A stretch of 64,000 nucleotides of DNA from Pirellulales bacterium (GCA_033762255.1 JANRLT010000020.1:1-64000); one strand, 5' to 3'; positions 35,297-45,089 are shown, numbered from the stretch's first letter. The notes: generated by a model from the letters alone, not told the origin. Program-made: numbers and translations.

Positions 35297-35605
35297 GAAA
35301 TGATTTTGGTTTTTGGTTTTTGGATTATGGTTTATGGATTTGAAATCTAAAATTTTTGTATCTGAGATTTCAAATTTGTGATTTCAAATTTGAGATTTGA
35401 GATCGTATCCGGTGTGTTGCACACGTTAAAAACTACTTAACCCGCAAAATTAGCATTAAGCTGAAAGTTCGCCTAAGCCGAACATCTTAGTTAGCAGTCA
35501 ACTGCGTGGACGCGGATTCATGGTAGTTTCTCAACTACAATCCGCGCAAATGAAAAATGCCTGATCAACCGGAGCCAGCGGAGATCAATCTAGCTGATTT
35601 GAGCG
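35297..35605. other. AT-rich low-complexity spacer after fliA
   Basis: This 309-bp spacer holds no gene. Its first part is repetitive text (tttggtttttggattatgg, then several gatttcaaatttgagattt units), the same kind of filler seen at 42050-42110, 42325-42365 and 57575-57615. It can form AT-rich hairpins (aaatttgagattt type). The second part should contain the porin promoter, which I could not place. Confidence 0.5.
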
Positions 35606-37195
35606 ATGCGCATGCTCCGAATCCTACCGACAGGCTTCATTTGCGGTCTCTGGCTGCTAGCCAGCGTAAGGTTGCTAGCGGAAGAGTCCCATCAAACTCC
35701 AGCGGATACCCTCACCGCCATCGAAGCCCGCCTGGCCGAACAACAGGCCGAAATTTCCTCCCTCCGCGGCGAATTGCGAGCCCTGCGCCAAGCGGACGCA
35801 TTGGATGCAAGCCGGACGGCAATTTCCGGGCCGCCACCGGAACCTCCGCTGGCAAGTCAACTGCTATTGATTAGCTACGAACAAGATTCCGCGAAAGGGA
35901 ATAACGCCGATGGCGAAGCCGAAAAGAAAGCCCCCGCCGATCCGCAAACAGAGATCGCCGACCTAAAAAAACGCCTGGAAAAACTCGAGTCCGCCGCCGC
36001 CAAATCCTCCAAGGAAAAAAAAGAGGCGGATGATTGGGTGGACGTCTCAAAGGAAAAATGGACCGTCAAATTGGGGGGGCATATCCAGATGGATTATGTC
36101 ACCTGGGCCCAGGCCGATCCCGCGATCATCGGCGCGCAAAATTATTTCAACTTTCGCCGCTTGCGGCTGGTGGCCGACGGCACCGGTTACGGCGTGTACG
36201 ACTTTCGCCTGCAGATGACGCTGGAACCGGGGCAGGGAATCAACCAAAGCCAGTTCGCCTCTCCCGATGTCAAGGACGCCTATGTGTCGATGAATGAAAT
36301 CCCCTGGTTGGGGCGTTTTCGGATCGGCAACTTTTTTGTCCCCTTTAGCCTGGAGCAAGTCACCAACGACACCAATAACATTTTTCTGGAACGCTCTATC
36401 CCCACCCAAGGGATCTTTGCCGCTGACCGCGAGGTGGGCGTGGCCTTTTACAATTGCACGGCCGACCAAAATATCACTTGGTGCGGAGGTATGTTTTTTG
36501 ATGATATCAACGATACGGAAAAAACCCGCTTTGACGATAACCAAGGGTATCGGCTGAGCGGCCGGCTCACCTGGCTTCCCTATTACGATGAACCGTCCAA
36601 CGGACGCTATCTTGTGCATACCGGCGTGGGCGTGTTGCACACCAACGATTTTGACGACCGCGTTTCGTTTCGCGCTCGACCCCAGGTGCAGCGCGGGCCG
36701 ATCCTCATCAACAGCGGCACGCTGTTGGCGGATACCTATACCACGGGCAATCTGGAACTGGCGATCGTCTGGGGCCGGGTTACCCTGCAAAATGAGGCGT
36801 TTATTTCCAGCGTGGACCTAGACTCGGGCGACACCGAGCAAGTTGGCGGGGCATATTCGCATATTAGCTACTTTCTGACGGGTGAAAATCGCGTGTTCGA
36901 GCGGTTTGGGCAGCATGGAGCGCAATTTGCCCGCAACGTCCCCTATACCAATTTTTTTGCCACGCCGGGGGGGTGGGGATCGGGGGCCTGGGAAGCAAAG
37001 GCCCGCTGGTCCTACCTGGACTTGGCAAATACCGACAGCGGCCAATACAACGACCTGACCGTGGGCTTTAACTGGTACTGGACCGACCGAATGCGGATCA
37101 TGTTTGACTGGATCCATCCCGTGACCACATCCGAGACCGTGTTTGGCGCGACCGAATCCGACCTGATCGCCATGCGCTACGATGTGAATTGGTAA
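35606..37195 (+). CDS. Outer-membrane porin, phosphate-selective OprO/OprP type
   Basis: A 529-residue exported beta-barrel. Signal peptide (ILPTGFICGLWLLASVRLLA), coiled coil at about 30-60 (IEARLAEQQAEISSLRGELR), a charged linker with a second coil (about 112-140), then a long run of amphipathic strands with aromatic girdles: WTVKLGGHIQMDYVTWAQAD, FRRLRLVADGTGYGVYDFRL and a last strand ending in Trp (LIAMRYDVNW). The GGHIQ-DY opening of the barrel and FNFRRLR are typical of porin O/P. The N-terminal coiled coil could trimerise and cross the periplasm. Substrate is unknown. Confidence 0.85.
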   Translation: MRMLRILPTGFICGLWLLASVRLLAEESHQTPADTLTAIEARLAEQQAEISSLRGELRALRQADALDASRTAISGPPPEPPLASQLLLISYEQDSAKGNNADGEAEKKAPADPQTEIADLKKRLEKLESAAAKSSKEKKEADDWVDVSKEKWTVKLGGHIQMDYVTWAQADPAIIGAQNYFNFRRLRLVADGTGYGVYDFRLQMTLEPGQGINQSQFASPDVKDAYVSMNEIPWLGRFRIGNFFVPFSLEQVTNDTNNIFLERSIPTQGIFAADREVGVAFYNCTADQNITWCGGMFFDDINDTEKTRFDDNQGYRLSGRLTWLPYYDEPSNGRYLVHTGVGVLHTNDFDDRVSFRARPQVQRGPILINSGTLLADTYTTGNLELAIVWGRVTLQNEAFISSVDLDSGDTEQVGGAYSHISYFLTGENRVFERFGQHGAQFARNVPYTNFFATPGGWGSGAWEAKARWSYLDLANTDSGQYNDLTVGFNWYWTDRMRIMFDWIHPVTTSETVFGATESDLIAMRYDVNW

Positions 37196-37228
37196 GCCTG
37201 GATAAAAGAGTTGAGCAGACAGTTTACA

Positions 37229-37405
37229 AAAGTTAACAAAGAAAACGAAAGAAGACTGGGGTAATTTTTTCCCTCTTCGTTCCCTTTTGTTTTAGAAACA
37301 AGAATGCATTGAACAAGAGTTAGCAGAGGTAGCGGAGGGGGAGAGCTAGGCAGTCCGGCCTCTGCTCTCTCTGCTTCCTCCTGTTAAAAATATTTCATTT
37401 GATAC
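37229..37405. repeat. Intergenic fold-back repeat, copy 2
   Basis: The 301-bp spacer after the porin contains a purine-rich then pyrimidine-rich block: aagttaacaaagaaaacgaa, tccctcttcgttccctttt, aacaagagttagcagaggta, then tctgctctctctgcttcctc. It shares this arrangement with 38083-38236 and more loosely with 25966-26252. It has no coding potential. Confidence 0.5.
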
Positions 37406-37496
37406 CTCATGTTACAGAAATCCGCCGCGCGCTAGGGGCCAAAGATCTCCCGACCGCGACGTTCATCCATTTTTCTCCAACAAAGAAAGTGCCGCC

Positions 37497-38024
37497 ATGT
37501 TCCGCTTATTGCGAATGTTCGTTCGACTGACACTGCTGCTGGCGTTCTGCGCGACAAACCGACTGGCACTGGCGGCTTGTCCGCACTGCGGCGGCAATGT
37601 CCCCTGCCATTCCGTCTGCCGCTTGGTCTGCGAAGAGAAAAAAGTGGAAGTCGTCTGCTGGGGCTGCCAAGTCGAGGAATTTTGTCTGCCGGGACCCAGC
37701 CACCCCGGCTGTCAGCATGCCGAAACGGTGTGTGACTTTTGTGATGAAGCGGCGGAAAAAAATCCCACCCATTCTAAGCCAAAATTGTTTGTCTGGACCG
37801 ACTGGATTCCCGGTTGCGCGACGGTTCACACAAGAAAAAAGCTCATGAAGCGGACCATCACCCGCACGGTCCCCAGCTATAAGTGGGTGCTGGAGGATAT
37901 CTGCGACCAGTGCGAGTCCAAGCTGCCGCAGGCGCCGGTCCCCGCCACGGCCAGCATCCCCGCTCCCCCCCAACTGGCGGCGCCGGTCAAAGTATTGCCC
38001 GTGGTGCGGGAACAGACAAAATAA
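37497..38024 (+). CDS. Cys-rich secreted protein of planctomycete type
   Basis: A 175-residue exported protein. The signal peptide (RLTLLLAFCATNRLALA) is followed by a mature part with about sixteen cysteines, many in CxxC or CxxxC spacing (CPHCGGNVPCHSVCRLVC, VCWGCQVEEFC, VCDFCDE), a basic strand segment (RKKLMKRTITRTVPSYKWVL) and a final CDQCE before a Pro-rich tail. Similar short Cys-rich exported proteins with the KK-R-T-K-LMK pattern are, to my knowledge, frequent in planctomycetes and unassigned. It may be a metal-binding or disulfide-crosslinked wall protein (inference). Confidence 0.75.
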   Translation: MFRLLRMFVRLTLLLAFCATNRLALAACPHCGGNVPCHSVCRLVCEEKKVEVVCWGCQVEEFCLPGPSHPGCQHAETVCDFCDEAAEKNPTHSKPKLFVWTDWIPGCATVHTRKKLMKRTITRTVPSYKWVLEDICDQCESKLPQAPVPATASIPAPPQLAAPVKVLPVVREQTK

Positions 38025-38082
38025 GTTCTTGGCGATAATATTCAGACTACAAGCAAAAGATTGAACAAAAGTAAACGATGTC

Positions 38083-38236
38083 AGACCGGAGGATTTTTTT
38101 CCCTCTTCGTTCCCTTCGTTCCCTTTGTTTAAAAAATAAGAATGAATTAAACAGGAGGTAGCAAAGTTAACAGAGGGGGGAATAACTGATGCATTTTCTC
38201 CGTTCCCTCCGCTCCCTCCTGTTCAAAAAAAATTTA
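38083..38236. repeat. Intergenic fold-back repeat, copy 3
   Basis: The 293-bp spacer before the lipoprotein gene contains tttccctcttcgttccctt, aacaggaggtagcaaagtta and ctccgttccctccgctccct. It is the clearest relative of 37229-37405: the same order of pyrimidine-rich and purine-rich blocks with the same aagaatg-a-tt-aacA core. The pairs are self-complementary. Confidence 0.5.
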
Positions 38237-38317
38237 TATTCACCCCGCGCTGATTGACCCTTGCCAAAAAACCGAGTTAAATAAGTTGGTCAATCCTTCT
38301 TTACTCCGGGGTGTGCT

Positions 38318-39544
38318 ATGCGCTTGGCCAAGTTGAATCGCACGTGGGCGTGTCTGTATCTATGCGGGTTGTTTGCGCTAGCGGGTTGTGGCGCCAAGCC
38401 CGCCGCCAATCCCAACGCCCCGGTCCAAGCCATGACCAATCACGGCGCTCCCGTGACCATGGCCGAGGCGGAGGAATTTACCAAAAAACTCGATGCGGCG
38501 CTCCTGGCCAGTGATATGGCGGCCTTGAATGAACTCATTCCCACCGAGGAAATCCTCCTGCACGGGGTTAAAGGGCTGAATGCTTCGGATGCATCCATCC
38601 AAGGCTTTATCCGGGGGATGCGCAAATCCGGCGGCATGAGCACGCAATTAGCCGATGTGGTTCAATCTGGCGGAGTGTACAAACTCTTGCGAATTCGCGA
38701 CGTCAACCGCCGCCCCCAACCCATCTATCGCATGCAAACGCCTGATGGAGCTGTCAATTACCATGAATATTCACTGATTCGATATCCCAATGGCAACATC
38801 GGGGCGGAAGATGTGTACATCATGCTCATGGGCGAAACCTTTGGGCAGTTCATGCGCCGGTTGGCGATCATGGGCATGGCGATTGACAACAAAAGCATCT
38901 TTGCCAGCTTTTCCCCGGAAGATCAGTTGTATGTGAAGCATCAAAAGGAAATCATGCGCGTCCTGGAGGGTATAAAAAGCGCGGGCCCGCCCACGGGCGC
39001 TTACCAGAATTTCCGCGCTTTGCCAGTGGAACTACAAAAAAGCAAGGCATTTCAGGTTATTGGATTGCAACTGGCCCAAAAGGTGGGAAACGATGAATAC
39101 CTGCAGCAAATGAAGGATTATCAACAATTTTTTCCCGATGATCCGTCGCTCTCCCTGGTGCAGATCGATTATTTTATCTTAAACAACATGAACCAGGAAT
39201 TGTATGATAATGTGGTCAAATTGGAGACTGCGCTCGGGGGAGACCCGTATTTAAAACTATATAAAGCTTATGCGCTGTATGCCCTGGATAAAGCCGCGGA
39301 AGGTCAAAAGGTATTTGCCGACGCTTTCGCGGAAGATAGCTCGCTGCAATCCCATCTAGTTAATTATGTGGGCTTGCTTATTATGCAAAAGAAGCACGCC
39401 GCCGCCGTGCAATTGATCAAATGGGGAGAAGGTGAAAAATTTTTAGAACTTGACTTGGCGAATTTACGTGAAAATCCCGAAGCAAGCGACTTTGTCGCAT
39501 CACCGGAGTTCGCTGATTTGGAAAAATGGTACACTGAGAATTAA
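38318..39544 (+). CDS. Lipoprotein of unknown function
   Basis: A 408-residue protein with a lipoprotein signal (CLYLCGLFALAGC, lipobox LAGC at about 26). The mature part is mostly helical. The first half has ITKKLD-like helices and a mixed strand region (YRMQTPDGAVNYHEYSLIRY); the second half (about 210-400) looks like helical repeats (LQLAQKVGNDEYLQQMKDYQ, LYDNVVKLETALGGDPYLKL) of the TPR type. I do not recognise a named family. It precedes the esterase gene by 49 bp and may be co-transcribed with it. Confidence 0.7.
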   Translation: MRLAKLNRTWACLYLCGLFALAGCGAKPAANPNAPVQAMTNHGAPVTMAEAEEFTKKLDAALLASDMAALNELIPTEEILLHGVKGLNASDASIQGFIRGMRKSGGMSTQLADVVQSGGVYKLLRIRDVNRRPQPIYRMQTPDGAVNYHEYSLIRYPNGNIGAEDVYIMLMGETFGQFMRRLAIMGMAIDNKSIFASFSPEDQLYVKHQKEIMRVLEGIKSAGPPTGAYQNFRALPVELQKSKAFQVIGLQLAQKVGNDEYLQQMKDYQQFFPDDPSLSLVQIDYFILNNMNQELYDNVVKLETALGGDPYLKLYKAYALYALDKAAEGQKVFADAFAEDSSLQSHLVNYVGLLIMQKKHAAAVQLIKWGEGEKFLELDLANLRENPEASDFVASPEFADLEKWYTEN

Positions 39545-39593
39545 TCAAAGAGCCAGGAACTTTTCTCACATCTCACTCAACTTAATAATTGCC

Positions 39594-41864
39594 ATGCGCA
39601 GCTTATTCGTATTCATTTGCTGCTGTTTGGCAGTAATTGAATCGCACAAATCAACGTTCGCCGCAGATTCACCCCCGCCAACGGCCACCGCACGATCCGC
39701 CGCGCACTCTGCACCTCCCCCCCTCACGACCCTCGACTCCTATTTCCCGTTTGCCGTCCCCCCCGACCTGCCCGCGTGGGAGGCTCGCCGCAAATCCCTG
39801 CGCCACCAGTTGCAGATTTCGCTGGGCCTGTGGCCCTGGCCCACGGTGCGGCCACTACCCCCTGTAACGGTCCACGGCAAAGTCGAACGCCCAGAGTACA
39901 CGGTCGAGCGGGTCATTCTGCAGTCCTTTCCCGGTCATTTTGTCACCGGTTCGCTCTATCGACCGCGGAACAAATCAGGCCGACTCCCCGCGGTCCTCTC
40001 GCCGCATGGGCACTGGCAAAACGGGCGGTTTTATGCCGCGCCTGAAAATGAAATCGCGGCCCAACTCAAAAACGGGGCGGAGGAACTGGAAAACGCCGCC
40101 CGGCACCCCTTGCAGGCCCGCTGCGTCCATTTGGCCCGCTTGGGTTGTGTGGTATTTCATTATGACATGCTGGGCTATGCCGATAGCGCGCAAATTCCGC
40201 AGGAGGTGGCGCACGGCTTTCGCGCGCGGCGCAAAGCCGCCGAACAGCCTGACAACTACGCGTTTTTTAGCCCCCAGGCCGAATCCCGCCTGCAAACGAT
40301 CACCGGCCTACAAACGTGGAACTCGTTGCGGGCACTCGACTGGTTGGCCAGTTTGCCGGATGTGGACCGCCAGCGGATCGGCGTGACCGGCGCCAGCGGC
40401 GGCGGCACACAGACGTTTCTTTTAACCGCGCTGGACGACCGACCCGCCGCGGCCTTTCCCGCCGTGATGGTCAGCACCGCCATGCAGGGGGGCTGCACCT
40501 GCGAAAACTGCGCGTACCTGCGCGTCGGGACCGGGAACATCGAACTGGCCGCCCTTACCGCCCCGCGACCCCTGGGCCTGACTGCCGCGGACGATTGGAC
40601 CAAGGAAATGGAGACCAAGGGCTTTCCCGAACTGAAACAACTCTATGGCCTGTATGAAAAAACCGACCGCGTGGAACTGCATCCGTTTTTACAGTTTGGG
40701 CACAACTATAATTCGCCCAGTAGACATGCGATGTACGCATTTTTTAATAAGCACCTCAAACTCGGGGCCGCCGATCCGATCCGCGAGCGCGATTTTCAGC
40801 CGCTGACGATCGAAGAAATGACGGTCTGGAGCGGAACACACAAGCGCCCGCTCCCAAGTGTGGAGCATGAGGTGGATTTATTGCGTGTCTGGCGGGAGCG
40901 GGACGAGCAATTGCTGCGGCCGCTGTTGGATGTGCGCGACAAGAATGCTTGGCTGCGATTTAAGCAAGAGTTGGGCGGGGCGTGGCGGGTGCTACTAAAC
41001 CTCCAGCCCAATGAATCCCACGTGAAAGCCGTCATAAAGCCCACTTGGACGGAAATCTCGCGAACTCCGGGCGTGCTGGTCACCCTGCGGGGGGAGATCG
41101 AATCGCTTGCCGGGACATCGGTTGAAAAGACTTCCCCTGATAAAACTAGAAGAACATCCGTAACCCGGTTGCAACCCCCGCGGGTGGAACGAGTGGTGGT
41201 GTATGCCACGCCCCGGGCCTGGGACGCCGCGGAGCATGAGCAACGCTTGGCGGAACTGCTGCACGCCAACTGTGAAGTCTGGATTCCCGACTACGCCGAG
41301 CGCGCCGCGCAAGCCGCTGCTGGAGAAACGTTTCGCCAGCGCCGCGTCCCCCAGGATCGCGACTACGCGGGATACACGTTTGGCTATAATCCGCCGCTGT
41401 TAGCGCAACGGTCAGGGGAACTGGCCAGTGTGATTACCGCCGCCAACCAGGAGCATGCCCAGTTGCCTATCATATTATGGTGCGAGCCGCTGGCCGCGCC
41501 GGCGGGCCTGGCCGCGCGGGCCATCGCGAGAGAACAGCTTTCGGCCAGTGTGATCGAAACCGGAGGGTTTCGGTTTAATGCATTAGCCGATTTTGATCAT
41601 GCGGACTTTTTGCCCGGCGATGTCAAGTACGGCGACGTACCGGTCTTGGCCGCGCTGGGCGCGCCGAGCGCGCTCTGGCTGGTGGAGGAACCGGCGGTTG
41701 GGGATAATCCAGCGAATACACCACCAAGGGCCAACGAATGGCAAATCACCCGCGCGGCGTATAAGGCTCAGGACCGGGCCAAGTTCTTACGTATTGAACT
41801 ATTGCCGGATAACGCCAAGCAAGCTGCCACAGCGGTGCTAGACTGGATGCAAAGCGTGAAGTGA
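39594..41864 (+). CDS. Secreted acetylxylan-esterase-like alpha/beta hydrolase, two-domain
   Basis: A 756-residue exported protein. After the signal peptide the first alpha/beta hydrolase domain shows LPAVLSPHGHWQNGR, VVFHYDMLGYADSAQ, the nucleophile elbow RIGVTGASGGGTQTFLLTAL (Ser in GASGG) and a candidate catalytic His in HPFLQFGHNYNSP. The second half (about 420-756) repeats an alpha/beta-like order (VERVVVYATPRAWD, LLHANCEVWIPDY, LPIILWCEPLAAPAGLAAR) but shows no GxSxG. The first part resembles the putative acetyl xylan esterase group of Abhydrolase_7. Probable role: removal of ester groups from environmental polysaccharide (inference). Confidence 0.8.
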   Translation: MRSLFVFICCCLAVIESHKSTFAADSPPPTATARSAAHSAPPPLTTLDSYFPFAVPPDLPAWEARRKSLRHQLQISLGLWPWPTVRPLPPVTVHGKVERPEYTVERVILQSFPGHFVTGSLYRPRNKSGRLPAVLSPHGHWQNGRFYAAPENEIAAQLKNGAEELENAARHPLQARCVHLARLGCVVFHYDMLGYADSAQIPQEVAHGFRARRKAAEQPDNYAFFSPQAESRLQTITGLQTWNSLRALDWLASLPDVDRQRIGVTGASGGGTQTFLLTALDDRPAAAFPAVMVSTAMQGGCTCENCAYLRVGTGNIELAALTAPRPLGLTAADDWTKEMETKGFPELKQLYGLYEKTDRVELHPFLQFGHNYNSPSRHAMYAFFNKHLKLGAADPIRERDFQPLTIEEMTVWSGTHKRPLPSVEHEVDLLRVWRERDEQLLRPLLDVRDKNAWLRFKQELGGAWRVLLNLQPNESHVKAVIKPTWTEISRTPGVLVTLRGEIESLAGTSVEKTSPDKTRRTSVTRLQPPRVERVVVYATPRAWDAAEHEQRLAELLHANCEVWIPDYAERAAQAAAGETFRQRRVPQDRDYAGYTFGYNPPLLAQRSGELASVITAANQEHAQLPIILWCEPLAAPAGLAARAIAREQLSASVIETGGFRFNALADFDHADFLPGDVKYGDVPVLAALGAPSALWLVEEPAVGDNPANTPPRANEWQITRAAYKAQDRAKFLRIELLPDNAKQAATAVLDWMQSVK

Positions 41865-41888
41865 GTCAGGCGATCGCACGCGGATAAA

Positions 41889-42438
41889 ACTACGATAGAA
41901 CGGGGATGATACAGATCGGATAGATTTGCATGGATCAGATGTGAGATAGTAGTTTCATAAGCAAATTTTGTCATTTGGTTTTAAATCCGCGCATATCGGT
42001 GTATAAAAAACTTTAGCCACGGATCGACACTGGTTTGCACGGATCAGAAATGAGATTTAAAATTTCAAATTTGAGATTTCAGATTCGAGTACCTTGTGCC
42101 GAGCCTACCCCTGATCAGTGTGAATCTATATTATCAGCGTCATCCGAGTTCCAGTCTTAAGAAATACGATAGAACGGGGATGATACAGATCGGATAGAAT
42201 TGCATGGATCAGATGTGAGATAGTAGTTTCATAAGCAAATTTTGTCCATTCGTGTTTCATCCGCGCCTATCCGTGGCTAAAAAACTTTAGCCACGGATCG
42301 ACACTGGTTTGCACGGATCAGAAATGAGATTAAAAATTTCAAATTTGAGATTTCAGATTTATGTACCGCATTTCCGGTATTCTTCTGATCTGTGTCAATC
42401 AATAAAATCAGTCTAATCAGTGTCCTAGTCTTAATTGA
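41889..42438. repeat. Two-copy tandem duplication with 274-bp period
   Basis: The 582-bp spacer between the esterase and comEC consists almost entirely of two consecutive copies. tacgatagaacggggatgat occurs at 41891 and 42165; agccacggatcgacactgg and aatttcaaatttgagattt recur at the same offset; ccagtcttaa at 42151 matches ctagtcttaa at 42425. The offset is 274 bp throughout. Copies differ mainly in the middle and last 70 bases. No gene is encoded. Confidence 0.85.
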
Positions 42439-42446
42439 GGCAGCGG

Positions 42447-45089
42447 TTACCACGGCTCCTGCCGCCAGCCGCGGACTTCCAGCCCCACGTCGGTCCAGCG
42501 GATACGGACCGCCCCCACTTTGGCCAGGTGCAGCGTTTTTGCTCCCGCCGACTCATAAACGGCGATGGTGCGGTCAATGACATCGTACAGCCCGCTGCAA
42601 AAAATCACATACCTCGGTGCGGCCCACTTGGCCAGTCCCTCGGGATCATGGCCGTAGCTGCCGTGATGCGGAGCCTGAAGCACAGCGGCGGTTAGTGGCG
42701 GTTGCTCCAGCATCCGGGCCAGGCCCGTATCCTCTAGGTCGCCGGTCAGCAACACGCGCTGGCCCGCGTGCTCGATTGCTAGGACCAGGCTATTGGCGTT
42801 GTCGGTTTCGCGATTGGTGCGCGAGGCCCCGACGCCGCCGGTGGGGGGGTGCAACACCCGCAGGCGAATATCATTATCGCCGGGATAAAGCTCCATTCCT
42901 CCCCGCACGATCGTGACCAGCGCGCCGGAATCCGCGATCGATTGTTGCAAAATTTCCACTGCGGGAGCTATCGTGCCATCCGCGCGAGGTTGCCAGAGCT
43001 GCTCGGTCGTGATGATTTGCGTGACGGAAAACCGCCGCAATAGTTCCGGCACGCCGTTATAATGATCGGTGTCCGCGTGGGAAATGATGACCGCATCCAA
43101 CCGCCGCACGCCTCGGCTGCGCAGGACCCCCTCGACGGAGCGTTGCGCCTGGATTGGCGCGCCGATTCGGCCGCAATCGTACAACAGCGTCCGTCCGTCG
43201 GGATACTCAATAATCGTTCCCCCGCCATGCCCCACCGCGACAAAAGTCACCCGCAACCCAGGCTCGCGCTCTCGTCGCCAGAGTGCTTCTCCCCAGCCCG
43301 CCGCGCAGTACACTATTAGGCACGCCCCGGCCCACTTCCATCCCACCCAATAGCGGAACGCCGCCCACAGCGCCAATAGCGTATAAAAGCCAATCAACCA
43401 CGCGTCGCTGGGACCGCTGGTCCAAAAGTGGCTGCCGGGGGTCCGCGCGGCCAGATGGACCGTGTGGCTAATGATGCCCAGCGCGGTGTCGCTGAGCCAG
43501 CCAAACAAACTGGCCAGCCACGGCGCCCACCAGCCAGTGGCGAGCACTAAAAATCCGCAGATCATCGCGACCGACACAACCAGGCTGAGCGCGAGGTTCA
43601 AAAACAATCCCGCGGGTGAGACCAAGTAAAACCGGCTCATTGTCAGGGGCAGGGTCACCAGCCAAATCAGCACGCCGCTGATGATCCCAAACAGCAGCCA
43701 CAGGCCCAGCCGCATCCCCCAACGTTCCAGCGGAGATCTGAGCCGCAGCACCAACCGCTCTAAAGCCGAATATTGCGTCGGCCCCGACCACACATCCGCC
43801 AGCCAACAAAGCACCCCCATCGACAAAAAAGATAATTGCGGCCCGGTGCGGAATAAATCGTTGGGGTTGAGCAGCAACACAATCATCGCCGCCAAGCCCA
43901 GCGAATTAAACGCCAACCCCGGTCGGCCAATCAATAACGATAAACAGACTATCCAGACCAGCACGGTGGCCCTTAGCGCGGGGGGTTCACTATCGGTCAT
44001 CAGCGTGTACAACATCGTCAACGCCGCCACCAGGAAGAGTGCCCATCCCCGCGGCAGCCATCCGATCCGCAATCCCCAAAACAGCCCCCAGGCCAACAAA
44101 CCCACGTGCAAGCCGGAAATGGACAGAATATGGATTGTGCCGGTTACCAAAAATTCCTCGGTTTGTTCCTGGGGGAGGAGTTCGCGGCTGCCCAGCAGAA
44201 CCGCGCTGGCCAGTCCGGCCTGCTCGTGCGACAGATGTTCCCACAGTAGTTGATTGCCAAATTGTCGCATCCGCGCCAGCCAGGTGGTGGGCCAGTACCA
44301 CTGCGCCCGCTTGCGAATGGTGATCCCCCCTAACATGTCGCTTTTGATCCGGCAAAGCTGCCAATCCCCGCGCGCATGCGCGGCAAAATCAAATTCCCCC
44401 GGATTCAGGGGAGGCGCGATCGCCTCGATGAATCCCAAGATGCGGACCTGATCCCCCGGCTCCAACTGGCTAAGCAAGGTTTGATACCTGGTAATGGCCG
44501 CGTTATCCGGGGAAGCGTCTGGCAGGCGAAAATCGAGCTGGGTTTCGACTTGGCAAATGGCCCGGCCCGAGGCCTCGCGCATGGAAAGTCCATCGCGCAG
44601 GGCAATGGCCGATATTTCAAAGCGGGTGCGCGTGCTGGCCGCGGCGGGGGCCAGGGGGTTTTTGAGTCCCGGAGGGGCCACGCGGGGCGCGGTCAAAATT
44701 TCCGCCTCGAGCACAATCGGCTGCGACAGTTCGGTCGCGTACAAGCCGATCTCGGTCGCGGGATAGACGCGCCAGCATTGGATTTGCCAGGCGCCGCCGG
44801 CGGCCGCAATCGAGCATAACAGCGCCCCCGAGCCAAACGTAACCCAGCCAATCTTGCGGATAAAAAAGGAAACCACCGCCAGCGCCGCGGCCGCGGTCCA
44901 CCACGCCCAATAGTCGCCTCCCAGCGCGCGGCTGGCGGCGATACCCAGGATGAATACGGTGGCCACCAAGACCAACGGCTGAGCGCGGGGCGGGCGGCGC
45001 AAACGGGCTAAAAGTTCGCGCCACCACCAGACCCAGGGATTGCCAGAGGATTCAGCCGTGGCTGGTTCGAGCTGGTCCCCGATCCCCAT
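42447..45089 (-). CDS. comEC: ComEC/Rec2 family DNA uptake channel
   Basis: A competence-type inner-membrane channel for single-stranded DNA. The 880 residues show an N-terminal membrane and OB-type (DUF4131) region, the competence domain with many helices (HILSISGLHVGLLAWGLFWG, the family hallmark), and a C-terminal metallo-beta-lactamase domain: VGHGGGTIIEYPDGRTLLYD, HADTDHYNG zinc motif, LLTGDLED, and LQAPHHGS. All key zinc ligands are visible. No comEA or pilus genes are in the window. The gene is convergent to the esterase and followed upstream by ltaE on the same strand after 80 bp. Confidence 0.92.
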   Translation of the reverse strand: MGIGDQLEPATAESSGNPWVWWWRELLARLRRPPRAQPLVLVATVFILGIAASRALGGDYWAWWTAAAALAVVSFFIRKIGWVTFGSGALLCSIAAAGGAWQIQCWRVYPATEIGLYATELSQPIVLEAEILTAPRVAPPGLKNPLAPAAASTRTRFEISAIALRDGLSMREASGRAICQVETQLDFRLPDASPDNAAITRYQTLLSQLEPGDQVRILGFIEAIAPPLNPGEFDFAAHARGDWQLCRIKSDMLGGITIRKRAQWYWPTTWLARMRQFGNQLLWEHLSHEQAGLASAVLLGSRELLPQEQTEEFLVTGTIHILSISGLHVGLLAWGLFWGLRIGWLPRGWALFLVAALTMLYTLMTDSEPPALRATVLVWIVCLSLLIGRPGLAFNSLGLAAMIVLLLNPNDLFRTGPQLSFLSMGVLCWLADVWSGPTQYSALERLVLRLRSPLERWGMRLGLWLLFGIISGVLIWLVTLPLTMSRFYLVSPAGLFLNLALSLVVSVAMICGFLVLATGWWAPWLASLFGWLSDTALGIISHTVHLAARTPGSHFWTSGPSDAWLIGFYTLLALWAAFRYWVGWKWAGACLIVYCAAGWGEALWRREREPGLRVTFVAVGHGGGTIIEYPDGRTLLYDCGRIGAPIQAQRSVEGVLRSRGVRRLDAVIISHADTDHYNGVPELLRRFSVTQIITTEQLWQPRADGTIAPAVEILQQSIADSGALVTIVRGGMELYPGDNDIRLRVLHPPTGGVGASRTNRETDNANSLVLAIEHAGQRVLLTGDLEDTGLARMLEQPPLTAAVLQAPHHGSYGHDPEGLAKWAAPRYVIFCSGLYDVIDRTIAVYESAGAKTLHLAKVGAVRIRWTDVGLEVRGWRQEPW

